Shown here: one piece after another, positions 7,726 to 14,909 of the stretch | Numbering within the stretch: the stretch's first letter is position 1 | How the letters are laid out: every line of letters begins with the position of its first letter | NCBI GenBank assembly: GCA_005778045.1 | Contig: SXKQ01000037.1 | Span: forward strand, 1-26,082 | Direction of reading: 5' to 3' | From: Planctomycetia bacterium | GTDB taxonomy: Bacteria; Planctomycetota; UBA1135; GCA-002686595 | Length of the DNA: 26,082 nucleotides | Notes under the pieces: generated by a model | What the model saw: only the letters and a program-made list of their open reading frames with translations | Database searches by the model: none | What the model was told of the DNA's origin: nothing | Program-made: the position numbers and the translations under genes

Positions 7726-8934
7726 ATGCGCCGTCTCGTACTCGCTCTCGCGTTCCTGACTGTTCCTCTGGCCACTTCGGTTCGCGCCCAGGGCTACTTC
7801 GAGGCCCGCAACTCCGCCATGGGCGGTACTGGCGTCGCTTCGTCGCGCTACAAGGCGGCCGCCTTCGCCAACCCGGCGCTGCTCACGCGCTTTGGCGAGA
7901 GCGATGACTTCGGGGTGCTGCTTCCGACCGTGGGTGTCTTCGCCGACGACGAGACTGGGCTTGCCGAAGACCTCGACGACTTCACCGAGGAGTTCGATCG
8001 CCTCGACGCCGCGCTCGCGAGCGGCTCCATCACCCAGAGTGACCTCGACTCCCTCGCCGCCAGCCTCGGCGCCCTCGACGGACGAGAGCTGACCGCCGAC
8101 GCGGGTTTTGGCTTGGCCATTTCGATGCCTTCCGATCGCTTCGCGTGGTCGCTGCACCTGCGCTCCTATGTCGACGTGACGACTTTCGCCGACATCGACC
8201 CGGCCGACATCACCGCGATCGAGGGCGCCATCGCCAATCCGAGCCTCCCGACGCTGGGCTCCGAAGGTCGCGCGCTCGGTCTCGCGACCTCGGAAGTCGG
8301 CTTCTCGATGGCGCGCGAGTTCGAGGTCGGCGGCAAGAAGCTCTCGATCGGCGTGACCCCGAAGTACCAGCGCGTCGCTTCGATCAACTACGGCATCAAT
8401 ATCGACTCGTACGACGATGAGGACTTCGACGCCGACGAGTACATGCAGGACGAGGGCAGCTTCAACTTCGATGTTGGCGCGTCCTTCGAGCCGGGCGCCG
8501 GCTTCCTCTTCGGCCTCGTGGTGCACGATGCGCTTTCCTACGAGTACGATTCAGTGGTCACGCTGGGAGAGTCCTTCACCTACAAGATCGGTCCGGTCGC
8601 CACGGCTGGCGTGTCGTGGACGAACGACTGGTTCACGCTGGCTGCAGACGTCGACCTGAACGCGCGCGAGCGGGTGGACGAAGGACCGGCCGGCATCGGC
8701 GGCGTCGCGCTCTCGGACGACACGCAGACTTGGCACGTCGGTGGCGAGTTCGACCTCGCTCGGTGGTTCCAGCTGCGCGCGGGCTACCGCGGAGATCTCG
8801 AGAACACGCTCGAAGACGCGATCACCGCCGGCTTCGGCCTCTCGCCGTGGGACGTGTTCCACATCGAGGTCGCGGGCATCTACGTCGACGAGGACAGCCT
8901 CGGCGCGGTCGCCCAGCTCTCGTTCACGTTCTAG
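7726..8934 (+). CDS. TraF_2-like outer-membrane beta-barrel protein
   Basis: The 402-residue protein starts with a Sec signal peptide (MRRLVLALAFLTVPLATSVRAQG, cleavage likely after RA). Next comes RNSAMGGTGVASSRYKAAAFANPALL, typical of proteins often annotated as conjugal transfer protein TraF of the TraF_2 type. This family is unrelated to thioredoxin-like F-plasmid TraF. The rest alternates short amphipathic strands with acidic turns, and the chain ends LSFTF with a terminal Phe, as expected for BAM-inserted outer-membrane barrels. An acidic segment near residues 227-245 (SYDDEDFDADEYMQDEG) probably forms a surface loop. The start at 7726 is chosen because it begins the signal peptide and has AAAGAGA 5 nt upstream. 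No conjugation genes are nearby, so transfer is an unlikely role. Confidence 0.82.
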   Translation: MRRLVLALAFLTVPLATSVRAQGYFEARNSAMGGTGVASSRYKAAAFANPALLTRFGESDDFGVLLPTVGVFADDETGLAEDLDDFTEEFDRLDAALASGSITQSDLDSLAASLGALDGRELTADAGFGLAISMPSDRFAWSLHLRSYVDVTTFADIDPADITAIEGAIANPSLPTLGSEGRALGLATSEVGFSMAREFEVGGKKLSIGVTPKYQRVASINYGINIDSYDDEDFDADEYMQDEGSFNFDVGASFEPGAGFLFGLVVHDALSYEYDSVVTLGESFTYKIGPVATAGVSWTNDWFTLAADVDLNARERVDEGPAGIGGVALSDDTQTWHVGGEFDLARWFQLRAGYRGDLENTLEDAITAGFGLSPWDVFHIEVAGIYVDEDSLGAVAQLSFTF

Positions 8935-8938
8935 GCCG

Positions 8939-8958
8939 CGGCTCGCGGGAGCGAGCCG
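8939..8958 (+). terminator. Hairpin 1 after the outer-membrane gene
   Basis: CGGCTCGC (8939-8946) pairs perfectly with GCGAGCCG (8951-8958) around a GGGA tetraloop, starting 4 nt after the stop codon. There is no U-tract. Confidence 0.6.
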
Positions 8959-8964
8959 GACATG

Positions 8965-9003
8965 TGAAGGCGCGTCGGGGAGTCCGCTCCTCGCGCGCCT
9001 TCA
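8965..9003. terminator. Long hairpin shared by two convergent genes
   Basis: TGAAGGCGCG (8965-8974) pairs perfectly with CGCGCCTTCA (8994-9003). The helix continues, after one bulged T at 8975, through seven further pairs (8976-8982 with 8987-8993, one G-U) to a TCCG loop. The right arm includes the stop codon of the minus-strand Nudix-like gene, so the hairpin could serve both converging transcripts. It lacks a U-tract on either side. Confidence 0.65.
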
Positions 9004-9420
9004 GGCTGCCCTGAGCAGTGAGTGCAGGCGCAGCAGCGCTGCGCGGTCGGGCTCGAGTTCGAGCACCGGGTAGGCGTCGATGAAGCTCGACCAGCGGGCG
9101 GCGGCCCAGCGCGGGGAGAGCCGCAAGTCGAGGCGCTCGGGCGGCGTGCGGAACCCGTAGGTCCACTCGATCACTTCCTCGTCGCCGAGGATCCAGCGCC
9201 CGGGCAGGTGCAGGTCGACCACGTCGGCGGGGCGCGAGATGCCGATGTCGTCGAGCACCTCGCGGCGGATGGCGGTCTCGAGCTTCTCCCCGAAGCCGAT
9301 CGGGCCCTGAATCGGGCCCCAGCAGCTCTCCGAGATCGCGCCGCGCAGCAGCAGGTAGTCCGGCTGCGTCTCGCGGAAGCGGTAGACGAAGATCTTGATG
9401 CGGTGCACCAGCTCGGTCAT
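9001..9420 (-). CDS. Nudix-like domain protein with a variant Nudix box
   Basis: The 139-residue product starts MTELVHRIKIFVYRFRETQPDYLLLRG, like the first strands of Nudix hydrolases. A Nudix-like box follows at about residues 39-62: GPIGFGE, seven residues, then REVLDDIGI. Spacing matches Gx5Ex7REUxEExGU exactly, but the metal-binding Glu pair is Asp-Asp. EEVIEWTYGFRTP and a WSSFIDAYPVLEL tail are consistent with the fold. Nudix enzymes hydrolyse nucleoside diphosphates linked to other moieties; with the altered box, activity is uncertain. It is divergent from folC with a 106-bp spacer. The stop overlaps the convergent hairpin. Confidence 0.75.
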   Translation of the reverse strand: MTELVHRIKIFVYRFRETQPDYLLLRGAISESCWGPIQGPIGFGEKLETAIRREVLDDIGISRPADVVDLHLPGRWILGDEEVIEWTYGFRTPPERLDLRLSPRWAAARWSSFIDAYPVLELEPDRAALLRLHSLLRAA

Positions 9421-9471
9421 GGTCGGGGCCGACGGTTTGGAGCCGAGGTCGGTCGGGGAGCGAACGCGCCG

Positions 9472-9518
9472 CGGGGCGCGAGCCCCGGGATGCCAAGGTG
9501 ATCGACCGCGGGCGGTCG
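9472..9518 (+). promoter_or_regulatory. Two dyads in the folC leader
   Basis: CGGGGC (9472-9477) pairs with GCCCCG (9482-9487) around a GCGA (GNRA-type) tetraloop. Downstream, CGACCGC (9503-9509) and GCGGTCG (9512-9518) form a second near-perfect dyad ending 8 bp before the proposed folC ATG. These may be leader RNA structure or protein-binding sites. No known riboswitch class is recognised. Confidence 0.3.
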
Positions 9519-9526
9519 CGACTGAA

Positions 9527-10864
9527 ATGCAAGTTCCTGAAGGATCGGGTGGTCTGCCGGGGCTGCCTTCGCGGCCGGTGGGCGCGGTGGAAAGTCCTGC
9601 GCGGGTCGCGCAACGGCTGGAGAGCCTCGTGGACTGGGAGCGCCGCAAGCGCGCGGCGATGCGCGTCTCGACGGACCCGGCGCGGGCGCTCCTCGCGCGG
9701 CTTGGCCAGCCCCAGTCGGGGCTGCGCGTGGTGCACGTCACCGGCAGCAAAGGCAAGGGCAGCACCTCGGCGCTGGTGGCCGCGGGCCTCTCTCGCGCCG
9801 GCCTGTGCGTCGGGCGCTACGCCTCGCCACACGTCGAGCGCCTGAACGAGCGCGTCGTGATCGACGGAACTGAGGTTTCCGACGAACTGCTCTACGCGGC
9901 GCTCGGCCACGCCCTCGATGCGCGCGAGGCTCTCGTAGCCGAGCGGCCCGACGTCGATCCCACGTGGTTCGACGTGATGACTGCGGCCGCGATGCTGTGC
10001 TTTCGCTGGGGAAACGTCGCATGGGTTGTCGCCGAGGTCGGTCTCGGCGGGCGCCTCGACTCGACCAACGTGCTCGATGGGGAGGTGTGCGTGATCACCA
10101 ACATCGAGCTCGAGCACGTGGCGGTACTCGGCGACACGCACGCCGCGATCGCCACGGAGAAGGCCGGGATCCTCAAGCTCGGCTCGACGCTCGTCACGGG
10201 CGTGCCCAGCGGGAGCGAGGCGGATCGCGCGATCGCGGCGCGCGCAGCGGAGCTTGCCGTACCGGTTCGGCGGCCACTCGAAGCCGCCGGGCGCAACGAG
10301 CCCGATACGGTCGCGGGGCGCAACGCCTGCGTCGCTCGCGCGGTGCTGAACGAGCTCGGAGCGCGCGGTGTGACGGCTCGCGATGGAATGCCGCTCAGCG
10401 GTGAGGTGCTCGACTCGGCCACGGCGACGGGGGCAGTCCTGCCGGGGCGTCAGGAGCGCTTTTGGGTGGGAGGGGTGCCAGCGGTGCTCGACGGGGCCCA
10501 CACCCCCGCCAGCGTGGCCGCGGCCCTGTCCGACCTCCGGCGGGACGCGTACCTCGGCGCGCGGCCGGTGGTCGTGCTCGGTCTCGCCCGTGACAAGGAC
10601 CTCGACGGGATCCTCAAGCACCTCGCCCCCGCGGTCGAAAGAATGGTCAGCACGTCCGTGGGAACCGACCTGCACCGCACCGCCGCGGAGATCGCGGCGG
10701 CGGCGGCGGCAGTCGGTGTGGTGGTCGAGTCGGCCACCCCTCCGCGGGCGGCGCTCGAGCTGGCCCTGGGCTACGCCCGCGAACGCGGCGCGTGGGTCCT
10801 CGTCATCGGCTCGCTCTACCTCGCAGGAGCCCTTCGACCCGACCTCAGGCAGGCCCGATCGTGA
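9527..10864 (+). CDS. folC: Folylpolyglutamate synthase / dihydrofolate synthase
   Basis: FolC adds glutamate to (dihydro)folates, and in many bacteria also makes dihydrofolate from dihydropteroate. The 445-residue product has the Mur-ligase-like ATP site VTGSKGKGSTSALV (about 71-84; the usual form is GTNGKGS), RYASPHVERLNERV, VVAEVGLGGRLDSTN and VITNIELEHVAVLGDT, then IATEKAGILK. DGAHTPASVAAAL marks the C-terminal domain. The start is uncertain. ATG 9527 gives a slightly long, Pro/Gly-rich N-terminus; in-frame GTGs at 9578 and 9587 would give a more typical start before RVAQRLESLVDWERR. No clear Shine-Dalgarno precedes any of them. The stop overlaps the GTG of the next gene (GTGA). Confidence 0.93.
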   Translation: MQVPEGSGGLPGLPSRPVGAVESPARVAQRLESLVDWERRKRAAMRVSTDPARALLARLGQPQSGLRVVHVTGSKGKGSTSALVAAGLSRAGLCVGRYASPHVERLNERVVIDGTEVSDELLYAALGHALDAREALVAERPDVDPTWFDVMTAAAMLCFRWGNVAWVVAEVGLGGRLDSTNVLDGEVCVITNIELEHVAVLGDTHAAIATEKAGILKLGSTLVTGVPSGSEADRAIAARAAELAVPVRRPLEAAGRNEPDTVAGRNACVARAVLNELGARGVTARDGMPLSGEVLDSATATGAVLPGRQERFWVGGVPAVLDGAHTPASVAAALSDLRRDAYLGARPVVVLGLARDKDLDGILKHLAPAVERMVSTSVGTDLHRTAAEIAAAAAAVGVVVESATPPRAALELALGYARERGAWVLVIGSLYLAGALRPDLRQARS

Positions 10865-11373
10865 CCACAAGGACCATCGTCTCGGACCTCTTCCTCACGG
10901 ACTCGTTCCTCATCAAGGGCGAGGTCGAGCGGAAGCATGCCCGCCTCTCGCAGGTCCTCGATGAGCACCGCAAGTTCTTCATCAAGGTGCGCAACGCCAC
11001 GCTCGTGGATCTCAACACCTGCGACCGCATCCAGACCCCGCTCCTGCACGTCAACACCGACGAGATCCTCGTCGCCCACGAGTTCCTCGATCAGGCCGGC
11101 GACGCTCAGCTCGCTGCGCTCCACCGCGACCACAAGCTCGTCAAGGTGCGCGTGTTCTTCACCGGGCACCTCAACGTCGAGGTCGGTGGCGAGTGCCGCC
11201 CCGGCGCCTACGAGGCCGACGATCGGATGACGCGGCGCTTCTTCGTGATGCGCAACCCGCAAGTGCGCGGGTTCAACGCCAAGGAAGACTCGGACCTCAA
11301 GCTGCTGTTCAAGCTGCCCTACGTGATCGTCAACAAGGCGCGACTTTCGTACGTCTACGACTTCAACGAGTAG
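10861..11373 (+). CDS. Conserved hypothetical protein coupled to folC
   Basis: The 170-residue product is read from GTG 10861, whose last two bases start the folC stop (GTGA overlap); this coupling decides the start. The protein is soluble and strand-rich, with no signal peptide. It seems to contain two similar halves: TDSFLIKGEVERKHARLSQVLD at the N-terminus with LVDLNTCDRIQTPLLHVNTDEIL, and later HKLVKVRVFFTGHLNVEVGGECRPG followed by RRFFVMRNPQVRG. The first half recalls small domains in which a ligand or nucleic-acid interaction has been guessed but not shown. I cannot assign a family or function confidently. Position implies co-expression with folC. Confidence 0.75.
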   Translation: MTTRTIVSDLFLTDSFLIKGEVERKHARLSQVLDEHRKFFIKVRNATLVDLNTCDRIQTPLLHVNTDEILVAHEFLDQAGDAQLAALHRDHKLVKVRVFFTGHLNVEVGGECRPGAYEADDRMTRRFFVMRNPQVRGFNAKEDSDLKLLFKLPYVIVNKARLSYVYDFNE

Positions 11374-11394
11374 CGCGAGCGAGCCATCGCGCGG

Positions 11395-11400
11395 CACAAT
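11395..11400 (+). promoter_or_regulatory. Candidate -10 hexamer CACAAT before the DUF2752 gene
   Basis: CACAAT ends 9 nt before ATG 11410, with no Shine-Dalgarno between them. The same hexamer lies 6 nt before the first sulfatase ATG. The placement would give a leaderless or nearly leaderless transcript. Confidence 0.25.
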
Positions 11401-11409
11401 CCCGGCGCG

Positions 11410-11841
11410 ATGTCGTCACTCGCAAGCTCTCGCGCCCCGCACTGGATCGTGGTGCTCGTCTCCGCCGCGTGCCTTGCGGGTCTCGTGGCGGTGCGGCTCG
11501 TCCTCACCCCGGATCCCGATGGTATCGGCACACACGAGCAGCTCGGACTCCTGCCATGCTCCGTTCCGCGCTGGTTCGGGATCCCCTGCCCGGGCTGCGG
11601 AGTGACCACCTCGGTGACGTGGTTCGTGCAGGGAGCGCCTCTGCGCTCGCTCGCGACACAGCCGCTCGGCTTCGCGCTCGCGCTCGCCGGCTCGCTGGCG
11701 CTGCCGCTCGCGTTGCTCGCGACCGTGCTCGGCGTCGATCTCGGCGAGCATATGGCTCGAGTGCCCTGGAGCCGGCTCGTGCTGCCAGCGCTCGCGTTCA
11801 TCGCGCTGTGCTGGGTCTACAAGATCGTCGCGATGGCCTGA
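11410..11841 (+). CDS. DUF2752 family membrane protein
   Basis: The 143-residue product has three predicted membrane helices (about residues 12-31, 84-106 and 122-140). Between the first and second is a loop with the DUF2752 signature: GLLPCSVPRWFGIPCPGCGVTTS, i.e. an upstream Cys and a CPGCG motif followed by small hydroxylated residues. The cysteines could bind metal or form a disulfide. No function is established for this family. The stop lies 1 bp from the rsgA stop on the other strand. Confidence 0.85.
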   Translation: MSSLASSRAPHWIVVLVSAACLAGLVAVRLVLTPDPDGIGTHEQLGLLPCSVPRWFGIPCPGCGVTTSVTWFVQGAPLRSLATQPLGFALALAGSLALPLALLATVLGVDLGEHMARVPWSRLVLPALAFIALCWVYKIVAMA

Positions 11842-11842
11842 G

Positions 11843-12811
11843 TCACTCGCCTTCCTCGTCGGGAGGCGGCTCGCCTTCCTCGTCGCCGGTGGGTCGCACG
11901 GCGCGCAGCTCGTCGAGCAGGTCGATGTAGCTCGCGAAGCGCGAGGACGCGATGTCGCCACGCTCGACCGCATCGAACGCCGCGCAGCCCGGCTCGTGGT
12001 CGTGCGAGCAGTCGGGGAAGCGACAGGCACCTTGGTGGCGCGCGAACTCCGGGAACATCCCGCGCAGCGCGGCGGCGTCGGCCTTGTGCAGGCGGAAGGT
12101 GCGGATGCCCGGCGTGTCGGCGACATAGCCGCCGAAATCGAGGCGGTGCAGCTGGGAGAACGAGGTGGTGTGCTTGCCGCCGTCCCAGAACTTGCTGATC
12201 TTGCCGACCTTGAGCTTGAGGCCCGGCTGCAGCGCATTGAGCAGGCTCGACTTGCCGACGCCCGATGCGCCGTAGAGCGCGGTGACCCTGTCGCGCAGCC
12301 GCTCGCGCAGCTCCTCGACACCGGCACCCGTGGTCACGCTCGTGCGCACGACGTCGACGCCGATGTCCTCGTACGTGCGCGCGATCGCCGCCGTGTCGTC
12401 CTTGCGGTCGAGGTCGACCTTGTTCAGCACCAGCAGCGCGGGCACGTCGTACCAGAACGCGGCGCCGAGGATGCGGTCGGTGCGATTCGAGGAGAACTTG
12501 GGCTTCTCGATCGAGGCCACGATGCACAGCTGGTCGACGTTGGCGATCAGCACTTGCTCGCGCGGGTCGTGGCTCGAGGCCGTACGACCGAGGCGGTTGC
12601 GGCGCGGAAGCACCTCGTCGAGGCTCGCCGGCACGCTGGCCGTGTCGACGCGCACGAAATCCCCGACGGCGACCGGGTTCTTCTGCTCGGTCCGCTCCTC
12701 GAACAGCTTCCCGCGCGGCACGCAAGTCACGACGCGACCGTCGATCTCGACGTGGCACACCTTGGCGTCAGTGCGCACCACCCGTCCGGTCACTTGCGTC
12801 GCTTCACTCAT
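11843..12811 (-). CDS. rsgA: Ribosome small subunit-dependent GTPase A
   Basis: RsgA is a circularly permuted GTPase that helps mature the 30S subunit. The 322-residue protein has an N-terminal OB-fold domain (about 1-75), then G4 NKVD (130-133), G5 TSVTTGAG, G1 GASGVGKSS (181-189), the switch GGKHTTS and G3 DTPG (232-235). The order G4-G5-G1-G3 is the diagnostic permutation. A C-terminal zinc finger follows (CRFPDCSHDHEPGC; Cys263, Cys268, His270, Cys276). The C-terminus ends in a duplicated DEEGE separated by Pro residues, from a 14-bp direct repeat (11847-11860 and 11871-11884). It is divergent from the RNA methyltransferase gene with 33 bp between starts. Confidence 0.96.
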   Translation of the reverse strand: MSEATQVTGRVVRTDAKVCHVEIDGRVVTCVPRGKLFEERTEQKNPVAVGDFVRVDTASVPASLDEVLPRRNRLGRTASSHDPREQVLIANVDQLCIVASIEKPKFSSNRTDRILGAAFWYDVPALLVLNKVDLDRKDDTAAIARTYEDIGVDVVRTSVTTGAGVEELRERLRDRVTALYGASGVGKSSLLNALQPGLKLKVGKISKFWDGGKHTTSFSQLHRLDFGGYVADTPGIRTFRLHKADAAALRGMFPEFARHQGACRFPDCSHDHEPGCAAFDAVERGDIASSRFASYIDLLDELRAVRPTGDEEGEPPPDEEGE

Positions 12812-12823
12812 GCAGGGCCGCTC

Positions 12824-12833
12824 ATGCTAGAAC
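12824..12833. promoter_or_regulatory. Overlapping divergent -10-like boxes between rsgA and the methyltransferase gene
   Basis: The 10-bp sequence ATGCTAGAAC contains TAGAAC on the plus strand (12828-12833, with an extended-10 TGC before it) and TAGCAT on the minus strand (12829-12824). They share the CTAG core. They lie 11 nt and 12 nt from the two divergent ATGs, in a 33-bp spacer that leaves little room for untranslated leaders. Confidence 0.3.
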
Positions 12834-12844
12834 ATCGGCTGCCC

Positions 12845-13630
12845 ATGACGCGCAGGGAAGTGCTCCGTTCGACTTCGAATCCCGCCGTGGCACTCGTTCG
12901 TAGCGCGCTGGCGGGTCGCGAGAAGGGCCTGCTCGTACTCGAGGGCGAGCGGCTGATCGACGACGCCTTGCGCGCGGGCTGCGAGTTCGAGTTCGCTCTC
13001 GTGGCGGAGACACGCGCCGACCAGGCACAGGCCTTGGAGCAACGCGGCGTCGACGTGCGCGTCGCGGACGACGGCCTGCTCGAGCGCCTGAGCTCGCTCG
13101 CGACGAGCCAAGGCGTGATCGCGCTCGCGCGCACGCCGCGGCTCGCGACGCTCGCGGCTCCGCACCTCGGACCGAAAGCGCTCGTCCTCGTGGTGGCCGG
13201 CGTGTCCGATCCCGGCAATCTCGGTGCGCTGGCGCGCAGCGCGGAGGCGGCGGGCGCCGAGGCACTCGCGATCGTTCGCGGAGGAGCGAGTCCGTGGAAT
13301 CCAAAGGCAATGCGCGGCTCGATGGGCAGCCTCTTGCGCTTGCCCGTGGTGCCATTCGAGGATGCGGCGAGCGCTGCGCGCGAGCTCGGCGAGCATGGCT
13401 TCCGGCAGGTGCGCGCGGCCACGCGCGGTGGCGCCTCGCCCTCGGACTTCGATTGGACGGGCCGTGTCGCGCTGTGGGTCGGCTCGGAGACGGGTACGCT
13501 GCCCGAGGCCGGTTCGCACTTCGAGGGCGTGACGATCCCGATGCGCGGGAGCGTCGAGTCGCTCAACGTCACGGTCGCGGCGTCGCTGCTCCTGTTCGCG
13601 GCGGGACGTTCCGAGGAGCCGCGCGCGTGA
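12845..13630 (+). CDS. SpoU/TrmH-family RNA 2'-O-methyltransferase
   Basis: The 261-residue protein has an N-terminal substrate-binding domain (FVLEGERLIDDAL-like: LLVLEGERLIDDALRAG, about 28-44). The C-terminal SPOUT knot domain has three motifs: DPGNLGALARSAEAAGAEA (motif 1, with the conserved Asn and Arg), ALWVGSETGTLP (motif 2, normally GSEGxGL) and IPMRGSVESLNVTVAASLLLF (motif 3). Members methylate ribose 2'-OH in rRNA or tRNA with S-adenosylmethionine; the target nucleotide cannot be assigned. The second ATG (12845) is preferred over 12824 because family N-termini begin near TSNPAVALVRSALAG. The stop overlaps the rarA GTG. Confidence 0.9.
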   Translation: MTRREVLRSTSNPAVALVRSALAGREKGLLVLEGERLIDDALRAGCEFEFALVAETRADQAQALEQRGVDVRVADDGLLERLSSLATSQGVIALARTPRLATLAAPHLGPKALVLVVAGVSDPGNLGALARSAEAAGAEALAIVRGGASPWNPKAMRGSMGSLLRLPVVPFEDAASAARELGEHGFRQVRAATRGGASPSDFDWTGRVALWVGSETGTLPEAGSHFEGVTIPMRGSVESLNVTVAASLLLFAAGRSEEPRA

Positions 13631-14886
13631 GCGACGAGCTCTTCGACGCGCCGGAACGCGAAGAACGCCCGGAGTCGCGCAGCGTGGGTCCGCTTGCCGA
13701 GCGCATGCGCCCGCGCACGCTCGAGGAGGTCGCTGGACAGGCTCACTTGCTCGGCTCCGACAAGCTGCTCGCGCGGCTGTTCGAGGGCGAGCTCTCTCAG
13801 AGCCTGATCCTGTGGGGGCCTCCGGGTGTCGGCAAGACGACTCTCGCGCGCTTGCTCGCGTCGCGCTCGATGCTGCGCTTCGTGCCGTTCTCCGCGGTGC
13901 TCTCGGGCATCAAGGAAGTACGCGAGGTGATGAACGAGGCGGCCGCGACACGCAAGCGCAGCAGCGTGCGCACGCTGCTCTTCGTCGACGAGATTCATCG
14001 CTGCAACAAGGCCCAGCAGGACGCCTTCCTTCCATTCGTCGAGGCCGGCGACATCGTGCTGATCGGTGCGACGACCGAGAACCCCTCGTTCGAGCTCAAC
14101 GGCGCGCTCCTGTCACGGGCGCGCGTGCTCGTGCTGCAGCCCCTCGCCCCGCAGGAGCTCGTGACGCTGCTCGTGCGCGCTCTCGACGACGCACGTGGCC
14201 TTGGAGGTCGCGTGGGCGCGAGCCGTGAGCTGCTGCTGCGGATCGCGCACGCCTCCGATGGCGATGCGCGGCGCGCGCTGAACCTGCTCGAGACGGCGGC
14301 GACGCTCGTGCGCGACGGAGGTGAGCTGGACGAGCCCACGCTCGTGCAGGCCCTGCAGCGCAAGACGCTCGCGTACGACAAGTCGGGCGAAGAGCACTAC
14401 AACCTTGCCTCCGCGCTGCACAAGTCGATTCGCAACAGCGACGACAGCGCCGCGACCTACTGGATCACGCGCATGCTGGAGGCCGGCGAGGACCGCGACT
14501 TCCTCGCGCGGCGCCTGATCCGCATCGCGGTCGAGGACATCGGGCTCGCCGATGTCTTTGCCTTGCGCATCGCTCTCGACGGAGCGGATGCGTGGAGTCG
14601 GCTGGGGTCTCCGGAGGGCGAGCTAGCGCTCGTGCAAGCTGCCGTGTATCTCGCTCGCGCGAAGAAGTCGAACGCGGTCTACAAGGCCTACGACGCGGCG
14701 TGCGAGGACGTACAGCGCACCGCGGCCGACCCCGTGCCGCTGCACCTGCGCAATGCGCCCACGCGGCTCATGAAGGAAGCCGGCTACGGCGAGGGCTATC
14801 GCTACGTGCACGACGATGCCGCCGCGAAGGACGAGATGAAGTGCATGCCGCCCTCGCTCGGCGAGCGGCGTTACTTCCGCAAGTGA
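13627..14886 (+). CDS. rarA: Replication-associated recombination protein A (AAA+ ATPase)
   Basis: RarA (MgsA) is a clamp-loader-like AAA+ ATPase acting at stalled replication forks. The 419-residue product starts at GTG 13627, which overlaps the methyltransferase stop (GTGA). It has [21 protein letters not shown] (about 23-43), Walker [10 protein letters not shown] (64-72), [12 protein letters not shown], Walker [21 protein letters not shown] (about 117-136), sensor 1 [22 protein letters not shown] and sensor 2 [11 protein letters not shown]. The RarA-specific C-terminal region is present: [22 protein letters not shown] and, later, [10 protein letters not shown]. Full-length and apparently intact. 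A perfect hairpin separates it from the convergent exported gene. Confidence 0.96.
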   Translation: MSDELFDAPEREERPESRSVGPLAERMRPRTLEEVAGQAHLLGSDKLLARLFEGELSQSLILWGPPGVGKTTLARLLASRSMLRFVPFSAVLSGIKEVREVMNEAAATRKRSSVRTLLFVDEIHRCNKAQQDAFLPFVEAGDIVLIGATTENPSFELNGALLSRARVLVLQPLAPQELVTLLVRALDDARGLGGRVGASRELLLRIAHASDGDARRALNLLETAATLVRDGGELDEPTLVQALQRKTLAYDKSGEEHYNLASALHKSIRNSDDSAATYWITRMLEAGEDRDFLARRLIRIAVEDIGLADVFALRIALDGADAWSRLGSPEGELALVQAAVYLARAKKSNAVYKAYDAACEDVQRTAADPVPLHLRNAPTRLMKEAGYGEGYRYVHDDAAAKDEMKCMPPSLGERRYFRK

Positions 14887-14909
14887 ACCGAGCGCAGCGA
14901 GCGCTCGGT
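14887..14909. terminator. Bidirectional hairpin between rarA and the convergent gene
   Basis: ACCGAGCGC (14887-14895) and GCGCTCGGT (14901-14909) form a perfect 9-bp stem with an AGCGA loop. It starts directly after the rarA stop and its last base is the first base of the opposing stop codon. It fits termination in both directions, though neither side has a long U-tract. Confidence 0.65.

Noticed and set aside
7726..8934. Conjugation function for the TraF_2-like protein
   Set aside because: The family name is historical. The sequence is a signal-peptide-bearing beta-barrel, and no other transfer genes are present.
11847..11884. 14-bp direct repeat near the rsgA stop, considered as an attachment site
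   Set aside because: It lies within the coding sequence and simply encodes a duplicated DEEGE tail; no integrase or island is present.
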